From positions 16,911,513 to 16,975,512 of the forward strand of contig CAIIXF020000004.1 of assembly GCA_903813345.2 (NCBI GenBank): a stretch of DNA of 64,000 bases. Direction: 5' to 3'. The notes under the pieces were generated by a model. It was not told the origin of the DNA. It searched no databases and saw only the letters and a list, made by a program, of their open reading frames with translations. This DNA comes from Owenia fusiformis. Taxonomy: Eukaryota > Annelida > Polychaeta > Sabellida > Oweniidae. Positions 12,601 through 24,800 of this stretch are shown here, in pieces (position 1 is the stretch's first letter; every line of letters starts with the position of its first letter). The position numbers were made by a program, and so were the translations under genes.

Positions 12601-13710
12601 TGTGTATACATGTAACCAAGAGTGTGCTAATAGTGTTAGCCTTTTGCCGTCAAAAAGTATTTTGCCCCACTTTTGAGATATGGTGTCCCAAAAGTAGGTC
12701 AAAATAAAAAAATCTTCAAATGTAACGTATGAGTTATGAATAATGGGTAGAATTTTATCAGGAATCCGAATCTGCAAATCAAATTTTGATTCGACCTCCT
12801 GTTCGGAAGTTATGGTGTTTTGAAAGCTCAAAAATCGCTAAATTTGGTGCCCCATGTTATGTCAATGGGAAAAAATATTTTTTTGAAGTGTAAAATACGA
12901 GATATAGACTGAGTACAGCTTAATATAATGAAAGCCTATCAAAGAAGGGGACCTCGAAGGCTACTTAGCTCCAAAATTTGGACACCAAAATGCCTAGGTC
13001 AAAATCTAGGTCAAATTTATAGTTTTCCCTTATTTTTGCGATTCTGACATTATATTTAAATGATTTGCTTTAAAATTTTGTATACAGGTAGCAAAGAGTA
13101 TGCTAATAGTGTAAGCGTTTTGCCGTCAGAAAGTATTTTGACCCACTTTTGAGATATGGTGTCCGAAAAGTAGGCCAAAGTTAAAAGTTTTCCAAATTTA
13201 ACGTATGAGTTATGAATTAAGGGTAGAATTTTCTCAGAAATCTAGATCTGCAAACCAAATTTCGATCCGACTACTTGTCCTGGAGTTATGGCGTTTTGAA
13301 ATCTCAAAAATCGCTAAATTTGGTGCCCAATGTTAAATCAATGGGACCGAATAATTTTTTGAAGTATATAAATACGAGATATAGAATGAGTACAGCTAAA
13401 CATAATGAAAGCCCATAGAAGAAGGGGACCTCAAAAGCTACTTTCCTTCAAAGTTTGGACACCAAAATACCTAGTTCAAAATCTAGGTCAAATTCATAGT
13501 TTTTTTATTTTGCGATTCTGACACTACACTTCAATGATATTCTCCGAAATTTTGTAAACTTGTAGCAAAGAGTGTGCTAATAATGTTAACGTTTTGCCGT
13601 CAATAAGTTTTTTGACCCACTTTTGAGATATGGTGTCCGAAATGTAGGTCAAAATAAAAAGTTCTCCAATTTTAAAGTATGAGTTATGAATTAGGGGTAG
13701 AATTTCCTCA
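9690..13710 (+). repeat. Tandem array of about 470-bp units, left block
   Basis: Starts with three copies of a short unit containing AGACTCCAGATGAAAATCTG (9690, 9755, 9810). Larger units follow, recognised by recurring blocks: CCTAGGTCAAAATCTAGGTC, GCCTTTTGCCGTCAGAAAGT, GATCCGACTTCCGGTTCGGA and GCTCAAAAATCGCTAAATTT. Adjacent units start about 470-600 bp apart (near 11918, 12520, 12990 and 13465); the longer ones carry an internal duplication of about 130 bp. A pyrimidine microsatellite (CCTATCCTTC type) sits at 10985-11165. No coding frame is conserved between units. Confidence 0.85.
10985..11165. repeat. CCTATCCTTC pyrimidine microsatellite
   Basis: Degenerate runs of TATCC, TTCC and TATTC words inside the larger array. 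The purine/pyrimidine strand bias is complete over long stretches. Confidence 0.9.
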
Positions 13711-13720
13711 GGAATCCGGA
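13711..13720. repeat. Left 10-bp target duplication of the foldback element
   Basis: GGAATCCGGA here is repeated at 16393-16402, directly outside the two ends of the foldback transposon. Joining the two flanks restores an ordinary unit of the array. Confidence 0.9.
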
Positions 13721-13734
13721 GGGTGTCTACAAAA

Positions 13735-14885
13735 CTAAGACCTAAGACCTAAGACCTACAAAACTAAGACCCCTACGTAATAAAACTAAGACCCTGTTAT
13801 AAAACTAAGACCCCCACGTTATAAAACTAAGACCCTGTTATAAAACTAAGACCCCCCACGTAATAAAACTAAGACCCTGTTATAAAACTAAGACCCCCCA
13901 CGTAATAAAACTAAGACCCTGTTATAAAACTAAGACCCCCACGTAATAAAACTAAGACCCTGTTATAAAACTAAGACCCCTCACGCTATAAAACTAAGAC
14001 CCCCCACGTAATAAAACTAAGACCCTGTTATAAAACTAAGACCCCCCACGTTATAAAACTAAGACCCTGTTATAAAACTAAGACCCCCCACGTAATAAAA
14101 CTAAGACCCTGTTATAAAACTAAGACCCCCCACGTAATAAAACTAAGACCCTGTTATAAAACTAAGACCCTCCACGTAATAAAACTAAGACCCTCCACGT
14201 AATAAAACTAAGACCCTGTTATAAAACTAAGACCCCCCACGTTTTAAAACTAAGACCCTGTTATAAAACTAAGACCCCCCACGTAATAAAACTAAGACCC
14301 TGTTATAAAACTAAGACCCCCCACGTAATAAAACTAAGACCCTGTTATAAAACTAAGACCCTCCACGTAATAAAACTAAGACCCTGTTATAAAACTAAGA
14401 CCCCCCACGTTATAAAACTAAGACCCTGTTATAAAACTAAGACCCCCCACGTAATAAAACTAAGACCCTGTTATAAAACTAAGACCCCCCACGTAATAAA
14501 ACTAAGACCCTGTTATAAAACTAAGACCCCCCCACGTTTTAAAACTAAGACCCTGTTATAAAACTAAGACCCCCCACGTAATAAAACTAAGACCCTGTTA
14601 TAAAACTAAGACCCCCCACGTAATAAAACTAAGACCCTGTTATAAAACTAAGACCCTCCACGTAATAAAACTAAGACCCTGTTATAAAACTAAGACCCCC
14701 CACGTTATAAAACTAAGACCCTGTTATAAAACTAAGACCCCCCACGTAATAAAACTAAGACCCTGTTATAAAACTAAGACCCCCCCCCACGTTATAAAAC
14801 TAAGACCCTGTTATAAAACTAAGACCCCCCACGTTGTAAAACTAAGACCCTGTTATAAAACTAAGACCCTGTTATAAAACTAAGA
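13735..14885 (+). repeat. Left minisatellite arm of foldback element
   Basis: Roughly 27 copies of a 42-bp dimer (one CCCTGTT half and one CCCCCCACGTA half). The C-run length varies from unit to unit and a few units carry CACGTT in place of CACGTA. Confidence 0.9.
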
Positions 14886-15516
14886 ATCAATCATCGTGCC
14901 TTGCTCTGCTCGCGAGGTAGTCTTGCCTCTGGCACATGTGTTCCCCAGTAACATACAGATTCTACAAAAGATAGTCTTATAGATATAGATATAAAGATTA
15001 GCTTAAGGTCTTGGAGAAGTTATTCGAAATTTACACCAAACAGGAAATGAAAAAACCATGTGATTTTAGATTTTTTGAACTAAGATAGCAGAGTTCTGCT
15101 TTGATCTTCTGTCATTTTTACTACTCCCATTTATCATTTACATGACCAGGATCACAATGGTCATGTCAAAATGACTCAACCATGCTGAAATGGTTTTTCA
15201 GCCCTCTGAAAATGTGACTGAAAAAAAGTTAAAAGTAAGGGTATCGGTAAGGTCACTGAACATAATATTTTGATTTTTTCAGAAAATGTGCCCAATATAT
15301 TGCTTCAAATGATAGGAGCTTTGAAAATAAGAAAAATTGTCTGAAACAAAAATTGTGGTCAGATAAAGGAAAATAGACCTCTTTTCAAATAATTTTTTCA
15401 TTTTTTTTCATTTTTTCTCTAGACTATTTCTAGAAATTTAATCAAAATTTCAAAGCTCCTATCATTTAGAGCAATATGTTGGACACATTTTCTGAAAAAT
15501 TCAAAATATTCTGGGG

Positions 15517-16385
15517 GGGTCTTAGTTTTATAACAGGGTCTTAGTTTTATTACGTGGGGGTCTTAGTTTTGTAACAGTGTCTAAGTTTTATAACGTGGGG
15601 GTCTTAGTTTTATAACAGGGTCTTAGTTTTATTACGTGGGGGGGGGTCTTAGTTTTATAACAGGGTCTTAGTTTTATAACGTGGGGGGTCTTAGTTTTAT
15701 AACAGGGTCTTAGTTTTATTACGTGGGGGGTCTTAGTTTTATAACGTGAGGGGTCTTAGTTTTATAACAGGGTCTTAGTTTTATAACGTGGGGGGTCTTA
15801 GTTTTGTAACAGGGTCTTAGTTTTATAACGTGGGGGGTCTTAGTTTTATAACAGGGTCTTAGTTTTATAACGTGGGGGGGTCTTAGTTTTATTACGTGGG
15901 CGGTCTTAGTTTTATAACAGGGTCTTAGTTTTATTACGTGGAGGGTCTTAGTTTTATTACGTGGAGGGTCTTAGTTTTATAACGTGGGGGGTCTTAGTTT
16001 TATAACAGGGTCTTAGTTTTATTACGTGGGGGTCTTAGTTTTATAACAGGGTCTTAGTTTTATAACGTGGGGGGGTCTTAGTTTTATAACAGGGTCTTAG
16101 TTTTATAACGTGGGGGGTCTTAGTTTTATAACAGGGTCTTAGTTTTATAACGTGGGGGGGTCTTAGTTTTATTACGTGGGTGGTCTTAGTTTTATAACAG
16201 GGTCTTAGTTTTATAACGTGGGGGTCTTAGTTTTATAACAGGGTCTTAGTTTTATTACATGGGGGGTCTTAGTTTTATAACAGGGTCTTAGTCTTATAAC
16301 ATGGGGGGTCTTAGTTTTATAACAGGGTCTTAGTTTTATTACGTGGGGGGTCTTAGTTTTGTAGGTCTTAGGTCTTAGTTTTGTA
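15517..16385 (-). repeat. Right minisatellite arm of foldback element (inverted)
   Basis: The reverse complement of the left arm units (GTCTTAGTTTTATAACAGGG alternating with GTGGGGGGTCTTAG forms). It is shorter than the left arm by about 280 bp, so the arms are unequal. Confidence 0.9.
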
Positions 16386-16392
16386 GACACCC

Positions 16393-18700
16393 GGAATCCG
16401 GATCTGAAATCAAAATTGCAATCCGACCCCCGGTTTAGATTCTACGCCATTTTGAAGTTTGAAATTCGCACTTGCCAGTATTCACGATGCAGATTGATCA
16501 AATATACTTTCAAAAATTCCTGCATACCCTACTTTACCTCTCTACCTACTCAGCTACTTATTTGACTACTTACTCAATTACTTAATTAGTTATTACTTAC
16601 TTAGCAACTTACTCAGCTACTAACTCAGATACTTACTAAGCTACTTACTCAGCTACCTACTCAGCTATTTACTCAGTTACTTACTCAGCTACTTACTCAA
16701 CTACTACTAAGGTACTTACTCAGCTAATTACTCAGTTACTTACTCAGCTCTTTACTGATCTATCTAGGTAAAATAAATCTGGAGTCTTAAATTGAACTTG
16801 TTCAATTTCACAAATCTAGTTATTATTCTTCTTCTTCCTCCTTCCCAGATTTCTCACCAACTAGAAGAGCTTACTTTAAGCTGCTTACATGATCAACTAG
16901 GGAATGTATCTGGCTTTCTGGGAAATTAGGTCAAATTTTTATCTAGGTCAAAGGTCAAGAACTAGGTCAAATCCAGTACTTTGTCACTTTTTTCAATTTT
17001 CTCGGTCGTCCTTCAATATTTTCAATCCGGGTTTTTTTCATTGTGTTCCTCATAAAAAAGTAGGGGAAAACAGGTCGATTTAGTTTTTTGATATCTCAAA
17101 CCGATTTCGAGATATCAGTGTCCGAAAACGAGGTCCAAAAAAAAGTTCTCCCAATTCAATGTCCACGCTACTGGTCTTGTAGGAACTTTTCTCAGGATTC
17201 CGAATCTGAAAACCAAATTTCGATCCGACTTCCGGTTCGGAAGTTATATCGTTTTGAAAGCTCAAAAATCGCTAAATTTGGTGCCCATGTTAAGTCAATG
17301 GGAAAAAAGATTTTTTTGAAGTGAAAAATACGAAATATAGACTGAGTTCAGCTAAATATAATGGAAGCTTTTAAAAGAAGGGGACCTCAAAAGCCATCTA
17401 GCTTAAAAATTTGGACACAAAAATGCCAAGGTCAAAATCTAGGTCAAATTCAAAGTTTTTCCTTATTTTTGCGATTCTGACACTACACTTTAATTATATT
17501 CTTCGAAATCGTGTATACATGTAGCCAAGAGTGTGCTAATAGTGTTAGCCTTTTGCCGTCAGGAAGTATTTTGACCCACTTTTGAGATATGGTGTCCCAA
17601 AAGTAGGTCAAAATAAAAAAATCTTCAAATTTAACTTATGAGTTATGAATCAGGGGTAGAATTTTGTCAGGAATCCGAATCTGCAAACCATATTTCGATC
17701 CGACTTCCGGTTCGGAAGTTATGGCGTGTCCAAAAAGTAGGTCAAAATAAAAAAATTCTAAATTTATCGTATGAGTTATGAATTAGGGGAAGAATTTTAT
17801 CAGGAATCCGAATCTGCAAACCAAATTTCGATTCGACATCTTGTTCAGAAGTTATGATGTTTTGAAAGCTCAAAAATCGCTAAATTTGGTGCCCCATGTT
17901 AAATCAATGGGACCGAATAATTTTTTGAAGTGTAAAAATACAAGATATAGAATGAGTACAGCTAAACATAATGAAAGCCCATAAAAGAAGGGGACCTCAA
18001 AACCTACTTTCCTTCAAAATTTGGACACCAAAATACCTAGTTCAAAATCTAGGTCAAATTCTTAGTTTTTTCTTATTTTTGCAATTCGGACACTACACTT
18101 CAATGATATTCTTCGAAATTTTGTATACATGTAGCAAAGAGTGTGCTTATAATGTTAACTTTTTGCCGTCAAGAAGTTTTTAGGCCCACTTTTGAGATCT
18201 GGTGATCGAAATGTAGGTCAAAATAAAAAGTTCTCCAAATTTAACGTATGAGTTATGAATTAGGGGCATAATTTCCTAAGGAATCCGGATCTGAAATTAA
18301 AATTGCAATCCTACCCCCAGTTAAGCCATTTTGAAGTTTGAAATTCGCACTTGCCAGTATTCACGATGCAGATTGATCAAATAAACTTTCAAAAATTCCT
18401 ACATACCCTACTTTACCTCCCTACCTACTCAGCTACTTATTTGACTACTTACTCAATTGCTTAATTAGTTATTACTTACTTAGCTACTCACTCAGCTACT
18501 AACTCAGGTACTTACTCAGCTACTTACTCAGCTACCTACTCAGCTTTTTACCCAGTTACTTACTCAGCTACTTACTCAACTACTACTAAGGTACTTACTC
18601 AGCTAATTACTCAGTTACTTACTCAGCTCTTTACTGATCTATCTAGGTAAAATAAATCTGGAGTCTTAAATTGAACTTGTTCAATTTCACAAATCTAGTT
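16393..18700 (+). repeat. Tandem array of about 470-bp units, right block
   Basis: Continues the array after the foldback insertion in the same orientation as the left block. Near 16817 TCTTCCTCCTTCCCAGATTT restarts the higher-order unit, also found near 11310. Two stretches of TACTCAGCTACT-type repeats (16530-16750 and 18415-18640) each precede TAAATTGAACTTGTTCAATT, which marks the end of each higher-order unit. Confidence 0.85.
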
Positions 18701-19225
18701 AAGTTTGCAATCGATTCAGGTCATAGTGTATTTTTGGTATTTCTGTGATAATCAATGGAAACCAATGGCCTCTATTGGGATCTGCTGATATCCTCATGTG
18801 GAGTCAATGGTACACAGCCCCATGCAAGTCAATACAACCTTACTGGACGAAATGATCCCTATCTCAGCTTATGTGTGTCCGAGCACTTTAATATTTTCCA
18901 AAGTATTATATGACATTTTATTCTTCATGTTACACCTACGAATGATTCATTTTGACCATAGGGATATTTGCCAATAATTGCACATTGTCCTTTATTTCGT
19001 TCGTTGCGTATCTCGCTCCTAGCAAACTGCCATATTGGAAATGGGTCGAAAAATCATTCACTCGATGAACAATTTACAAGTCTTGATCGAAAAAGAAGTA
19101 TTTCAGCGCTCCAATACTTGCACGGATTGATGATACTGATGTAAGACACAGTTAAAGACCAGTAAGCCGCTAATCTCATTATTCATGTTTTAAAGGTCAC
19201 TATTATTCGACTGTCCAAGCGCGCC
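18701..19225 (-). repeat. Right arm of the 10 kb inverted-repeat structure
   Basis: Inverted partner of 8946-9640. AAGTTTGCAATCGATTCAGG begins immediately after the last array unit, and the pairing ends near ATAGTGACCTTT (about 19190-19220). Confidence 0.75.
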
Positions 19226-21367
19226 GTGGGAAAGCTATTATATAAAAGTCCACAGCTTTCGCAGGAAGTGATATTTACGATATTGTAATTGTACAAAGGA
19301 AAGTTTGGTTGATTTAAAAAAAGTATCGTGTTAATGAAATAAAAGGTTTATCTTAATTTTTATCTATTTTTTAAGTGTTTGCAAAATTTCCTTTGTAAAA
19401 CTATAATATTGAGAGGTCTCACAAAATGTTGTATATGCTATTTTGTTCAAACAAGGTTCGGAAAGACATTATTTTTCAATAGGTGGAGATAATAGTAATT
19501 GACAAATATTTCTCTACACGTTGCCCCTTAAAATGAGATAATTGCATAGCATTGTATTCTTGGTATTGGTGCTAGTTTAGAAGGCTTTATAGACCGAAGA
19601 GCAGGTGCTATATCGACAAACACATCCCGCAGGGCTAGGCACAGACATTTTCTGTACCCCGAACGACCGAAGGGAAATGAATAAGTAATGCGCTCCATTG
19701 CTTTCAGCTTAATTTTGGTCACCCAAAATGGACATCTTTAGAACCCCTGAAGAAATGACTTATTCCTTTAAAGGGGTTAAGTGTGTCTCACAACACAACA
19801 TATTGATGCAACAAAAAATGAGAAAGCAAGGGTAAAAGGGGTTGAAAATCAGGACAACATTTCAGAAAAAACATGTTGGTGGGTTGTTTGCATCTTCCCT
19901 GTTATATTCACCACTCTCTTCCTGTAAGAATGTCTGATAAGAAAAAGAATGATTAGATTTTTCGAATCACTTTCAGATTTACACTGGTCGAAACGAAACA
20001 TATGGTGAATACTGAATAGGCCCGTTGAATACGCCTTTTTCTGACGTCTTATTTCTATGTCACGTGTTATGTGTAGACCAATGAGAGAGTGGAGAATATG
20101 ACAGTGATATGATAATATGGTTTATTCATATTATGCTACTTACAATGCTAGTTACATTTCACAAGTCATGTGATACTATTTCATTTCAAGAATCGTATAT
20201 TTTGTGCATTATCTTCCATTTATCTTGCATCCTTGCAAGTATGGTTCACCCTTTGGCTGATCTGGTCTATGGCCAGTACTGCAATAGGTCTATATAGGTC
20301 AGTCGGTCGGTCGGTTCATCGTTCTGTGGGTCGGTCGGCCAGCTGGTCAATCAGTCACTTGTTCGGCAGGTCAGTTAGTCATTCAGATATTTTTAGAAGG
20401 TCAGAGGTCAATTTGCAACCTTGACCTTAAATACTCTAATAAACAACAGTTCAGGCATTCATTATAAATCCAAACTAAAATGAATATAGTAAAATTGTTA
20501 TAGTCATTCTCCTGTTACAATGTATGCATTGGGCATTGTATCCCCTTTTTCTGTTTCGTCTACGTCATGAACATCATCCGGTTGGTAAAAGTGATCAAAG
20601 TGCTAACAATTACGAAAACTTGAACTCTGGATTTATGAGATGTGAAAGTTTGTTTGTTATTTTTAGATTTTGTCGTTTATTTGTGTCACGAGGTGTTTAT
20701 TCGTACAATGAGGCATGCAATTAATATCATGGATAAGCTCACAACAAACAATAAGTGTTTTACGAGTTGGGAAATAATTTACCCGTGTGACAATGTCCTG
20801 TTTTCTTGTTTTAAGTCTCTGTGCACATTAATACTATTAGCTTAGTGCTAATCTCATGCAGTAGAGTTCTAAAATACATTGTACAGAGTTTGTGTCAAAC
20901 ATAAAGGTCAGCTGTAAATCCAAATAACAGTACATGTACTGTATATACACTGTATGTTTGCTCAATCAGACCAGACATTATTGTAAAATACAAAATAAAA
21001 AAAGAAAGAGAAATCCTTGCAGGCAAGGTGTGAACAAAATATGTATTAGAGCTTTGAATGAACATTAAAGATAAATTATCGCCTTTGGTGTACTTTTCCC
21101 ATGGTGTTTATAGCAATCAGTCGACTCCTTGGGCAAAAGTCAATACACGGGTGTCTGATCAGATAATAGGGAGTTAAAGCTTGCATATGAAATCGAAACG
21201 CCAACCTATACGTATGGCCAATCGCCCATACAAATGCATCGCTTACATATTTTTCCGTTCACGTTAAGGTTGTGAAAAACATTGCAAGGTTGAACTCCCT
21301 AATTAATGAATGAAACACAAAAGGCAGTACATGTCATTCCTATTTATGCTGTTCATAACTTAACTCA
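19226..21367. other. Stretch without recognisable gene
   Basis: No exon or repeat end that I can support. It contains a short GTCGGTCGGT-type microsatellite at 20298-20400. This region is downstream of the CUB gene and may include its 3' untranslated part. Confidence 0.5.
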
Positions 21368-21520
21368 TGCCTTGGTCACATTTGCTCCGATTTTCACTAC
21401 GGCGACCGGCCGATTGAGTATTTTGTTCAAAATTGAATACAGTATTGAGCTAAACACTCAATCGGCCGGCGGCCGGCCGATTGTCATATCGTCATGGATC
21501 GGAGCAAATGTGACCCAAGC
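21368..21520. mobile_element. Short palindromic MITE rich in CGGCCG
   Basis: TTGGTCACATTTGCTCCGA at the left pairs with TCGGAGCAAATGTGACCCAA at the right. Inside, ACCGGCCGATTGAGT pairs with ACTCAATCGGCCGG. About 150 bp and GC-rich against its surroundings. Confidence 0.75.
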
Positions 21521-21599
21521 ATAACAGTCGACTTTTGATACATGCATGTACATCTAATCAGATCATGAATGGATGGAATGCAAGCCTATGTATGACCGT

Positions 21600-21800
21600 C
21601 CAATGCTGTTCATAACTTAACTAAACAGTCTATGCATAGCATGTTGTTCATGATTCATCTAACAGTCGACGCATTGGTCAATATACAGCTATGTGAACAG
21701 GTAATGAATGAAGAAATTAAAACAGTCTATGCATATCATGTTGTCCATGATTCAGCTAACAGTCGACTCATTGGGCATTTCCTAGCTGCCTGATCAGGTA
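21600..21800. repeat. Tandem duplication with CTAACAGTCGAC
   Basis: A block running from AACAGTCTATGCAT through CTAACAGTCGAC to GTAATGAATGAA occurs twice (about 21630-21715 and 21720-21805). A looser relative lies near 21115. The second copy overlaps the proposed last coding exon of the CUB gene, which lowers confidence in that exon. Confidence 0.65.
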
Positions 21801-21871
21801 ATGAATGAATAGAGTACAAAATCCTACGCTTTCCATTTTCAGGAGATTTGTCGCTCTTCCACTCCCAGAAC
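21768..21871 (-). CDS. CUB gene proposed last coding exon
   Basis: After a good acceptor (TTTTTGCAG) the phase-1 frame reads GSGSGRATNLLKMES and then about 19 residues to TGA at 21770-21768. The frame agrees with exon 15, but the second half lies in a repeated segment. The true end could differ by splicing to something I cannot see. Confidence 0.5.
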
Positions 21872-24800
21872 CTGCAAAAATTTGAAATATATATATTTTT
21901 GATTGATGATACTGATTTCACCCCGGTGTGTTTAAAGATATCTTTGCATTGTCAAAGTTCTGATCCTTCCAACTACATTAAGATATTTCAAACATATACA
22001 GCACGTTAAATTGTATACCTTTGGCTGTTTCATCGTCAGGTATATTCGTGTAAGTTACTTTATCATTAGATGCCCCTGTGTATGTTGTTGCTCCCTCATC
22101 GAACACGGTAGTGGAAGTTACTTTATCATGAGATATAGAAGTGTAAGTTGTTCTCTCATCAGGCACGACGGTGTAAGTTACTTTATCATTAGACAAAGGG
22201 GTGTAAGTTGTTCTCTTATCGGTCACGGCTATGTAAATTGGTTTATCATCAGCCAAAGTGCTGTAATCTGTTTGATCTTCGGCATCATAAGAGTAAGTTG
22301 TTTTATCCTCAGGATAAGTGGAAATACTTTTTGCTTCAAGATTGCACTCAGCTATGAAAGAGATAAATATAAGTAGTTTTATCCTCATTATAAGTTGTGA
22401 TACTCTTTGGTGCAACATTGCACTCAGCTTTAAAGGAAACAAGAGAAAGTAGTTTCATCCACATAAGTTGACTGTAAAGATACATTTTGGTACAATGGAT
22501 ATATTCTGTTAAGATTGTTCATAAAGATATATCTATCAACTTAAAACATACCTGTTAGAAAATAGGATATGATACTATGTAAGTAATAATTCAATAAATT
22601 ATTACCTCGTTCATTAACTGCTCTGTATGACGCCTGAAAACCTCCCCTTCTAGATGTAGATGTGCTATATTCTACATGTAGCCAGGGTCCTGCAGATTTA
22701 ACAGCACGAGGGAAGGATGCTCCGAAATTTTCACATGAATATGGTTCCTCAATCCTCCCCGTTTCATCTGTTAGATTTACAAAATCATAAATACAACTAA
22801 CACCACCACTACTGATGTAAAAGTCATCGAAGATCAATTCAACCACCTACAAAAAATGTAGATATAATCAACCACCTACACGAAATGTAAAGAAACAATC
22901 ACCCACCTACAAGAAAGGTAAAAACACCATCCAACCACATACAATAAAGGTAAAGACACCATTCAACCACATTCAAAATGTAAAGAAACTATTCAACCAC
23001 ACACAATAAAGGTGAAGAAACCATTCAACTGCATACAAGACAGGTGAAAAAATTCAATCACGTGCAAGAAAGGTAAAGAAAGCATTCAATCACATTCAAG
23101 AAATGTTGAGAAACCATTCAACCATATACAAGAAAGGTAGAAAACATTCAACCACATATAATAAAGGTAAAGAAACCATTTAACCACATAAAATAAATAT
23201 TAAGAAACCATTTAACCATATGCAAGAGGTAAGGAAACCATTCAATTACACGCAGAAGCGTTAAGAAACCATTCAACCACATACAAGAAAGGTAAAGAAA
23301 CCATTCAATTATATAAGAGAAATGTAAAAAAATACAACCACATACACGAAATGTTAAGAAACATTTCAACATTTTCGAAGCCACCGTTGATGATGTCATT
23401 TGTTTGCCGATTTTTGAGCAATCAGAGATGAATGTCATCTCAAGACTTATACATTATAAGTGTTGACTCTGGTCTTCAGTTGACGGCAATAGTGGTACCA
23501 ATTCTGTATCATATTGGCAATGGTTTATGTCAGGTATGGTTCATTACCTTTCCTTTCTGAACATGAATATCCCAGGAACATTCCATATTTCGTGTAGACC
23601 TACGAAAGCACTTAAAGGCAGGTGATGATATTTCTCCTGTACTCTCATACAAATATCGTTTCGTGCATGAATCTGTTAGAATGGTCCTGTTAGTGTTTGA
23701 TACTACAAATAAAGATGATTTGAAGCTCAATAAATGTCAGCTTACTCAAACTAGTAAACAACAAAATATATTTATGGACTTTTACTTGGGAAGGTTGAGT
23801 ATGGGATTCATTCCTAGGGACAATGTGCTGTCGATTGAATATGTATATGAGCTTTCAAGAAGGAAAGTTTTTTGCTGATGTAAACATCCTCCTATGTCTT
23901 CATAGTTAACCATGTCTAGTAAACTTGTTTTCAACAATGAAATGTCAATAGAAATATACAAGAACACAAATGTGTACAAAATGTCCCCACCAATGGGTGA
24001 TAATTTGAGGTCATAAAACATGTAAACATGTAAACGAGACTTTACAGACAAGATTTTAGGATGGAAAATCCAAAATGGCTGCCTTGACATTTACCCAGAA
24101 TGTCAAAAAACAAATCTGTTCCTAGATTTTCATACTAAGAATCATCCCTGAAAATATGACATTGATCTTCCAAATGGTTCACCTGAAAACGCGTAGACAA
24201 GACTTTACAGACAAGATTTTAGGACAGAAAATCCAAAATGGCTGCCATGACATTTACACAGAATGCCAAAAAACTAATCAGATGTAGATTTTCACACTAA
24301 GAATCATCCCTGAAAATTTGAAATTGATCTACCAAACGGTTCACCTAAAAACGCGTAGACAAGACTTTACAGGCAAGATTTTAAGACAGAAAATCCAAAA
24401 TGGCTGCCTTGACATTTATCCAGAATGCCAAAAAAACTAATCAGATCTACATTTTCATACTAAGAATCATCCCTAAAAATTTGAAATTGATCTACAGAAC
24501 GGTTCACCTGGAAATGCATAGACAAGACTTTACATACAAGATTTTAGGACGGAAAATCCAAAATGGCTGCCTTGACATTTACCCAGAATGCCAAAAAACT
24601 AATCAGTTCTACATTTTCATACTAAGAATCATCTCTGAAAATTTGAAATTGATCTACCAAACGGTTCACCTGAAAACGCGTAGACAAGACTTTACAGACA
24701 AGATTTTAGGACGGAAAATCCAAAATGGCTGCCTTGACATTTACCCAGAATGCCAAAAAACAAATCAGATCTAGATTTTTATACTAAGAATCATCCCTGA

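Larger units (their letters stand above)
13721..16392. mobile_element. Foldback transposon with inverted minisatellite arms
   Basis: The ends are GGGTGTCTACAAAACTAAGA and its inverted copy, flanked by a 10-bp direct repeat. The left arm (to about 14885) is a tandem array alternating ATAAAACTAAGACCCTGTT and ATAAAACTAAGACCCCCCAC. The right arm (about 15517-16385) is the same array inverted. The 630-bp centre has no long open frame but has its own stem (15275-15340 against 15440-15510). Inverted arms made of short tandem repeats with 9-10 bp target duplications are the known hallmark of Drosophila FB and sea urchin TU foldback elements. A Mutator-like origin is an inference. It is non-autonomous. 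Confidence 0.9.

Noticed and set aside
8946-19225. Interpretation as a Polinton or other large virus-like element
   Set aside because: The interior is only non-coding tandem repeats and a foldback insert; no polymerase, integrase or capsid-like frame is present.
20298-20400. GTCGGTCGG stretch as a CRISPR-like or regulatory array
   Set aside because: A simple short microsatellite with no spacers. CRISPR is not expected in an animal genome.
22011-22376. 121-codon frame on the plus strand
   Set aside because: Antisense shadow of the Thr-rich exon 15, whose repeats keep the opposite strand open.
24400-24774. 124-codon repeated frame
   Set aside because: Arises from the 162-bp tandem repeat (a multiple of three by chance); no gene-like composition or splice signals.
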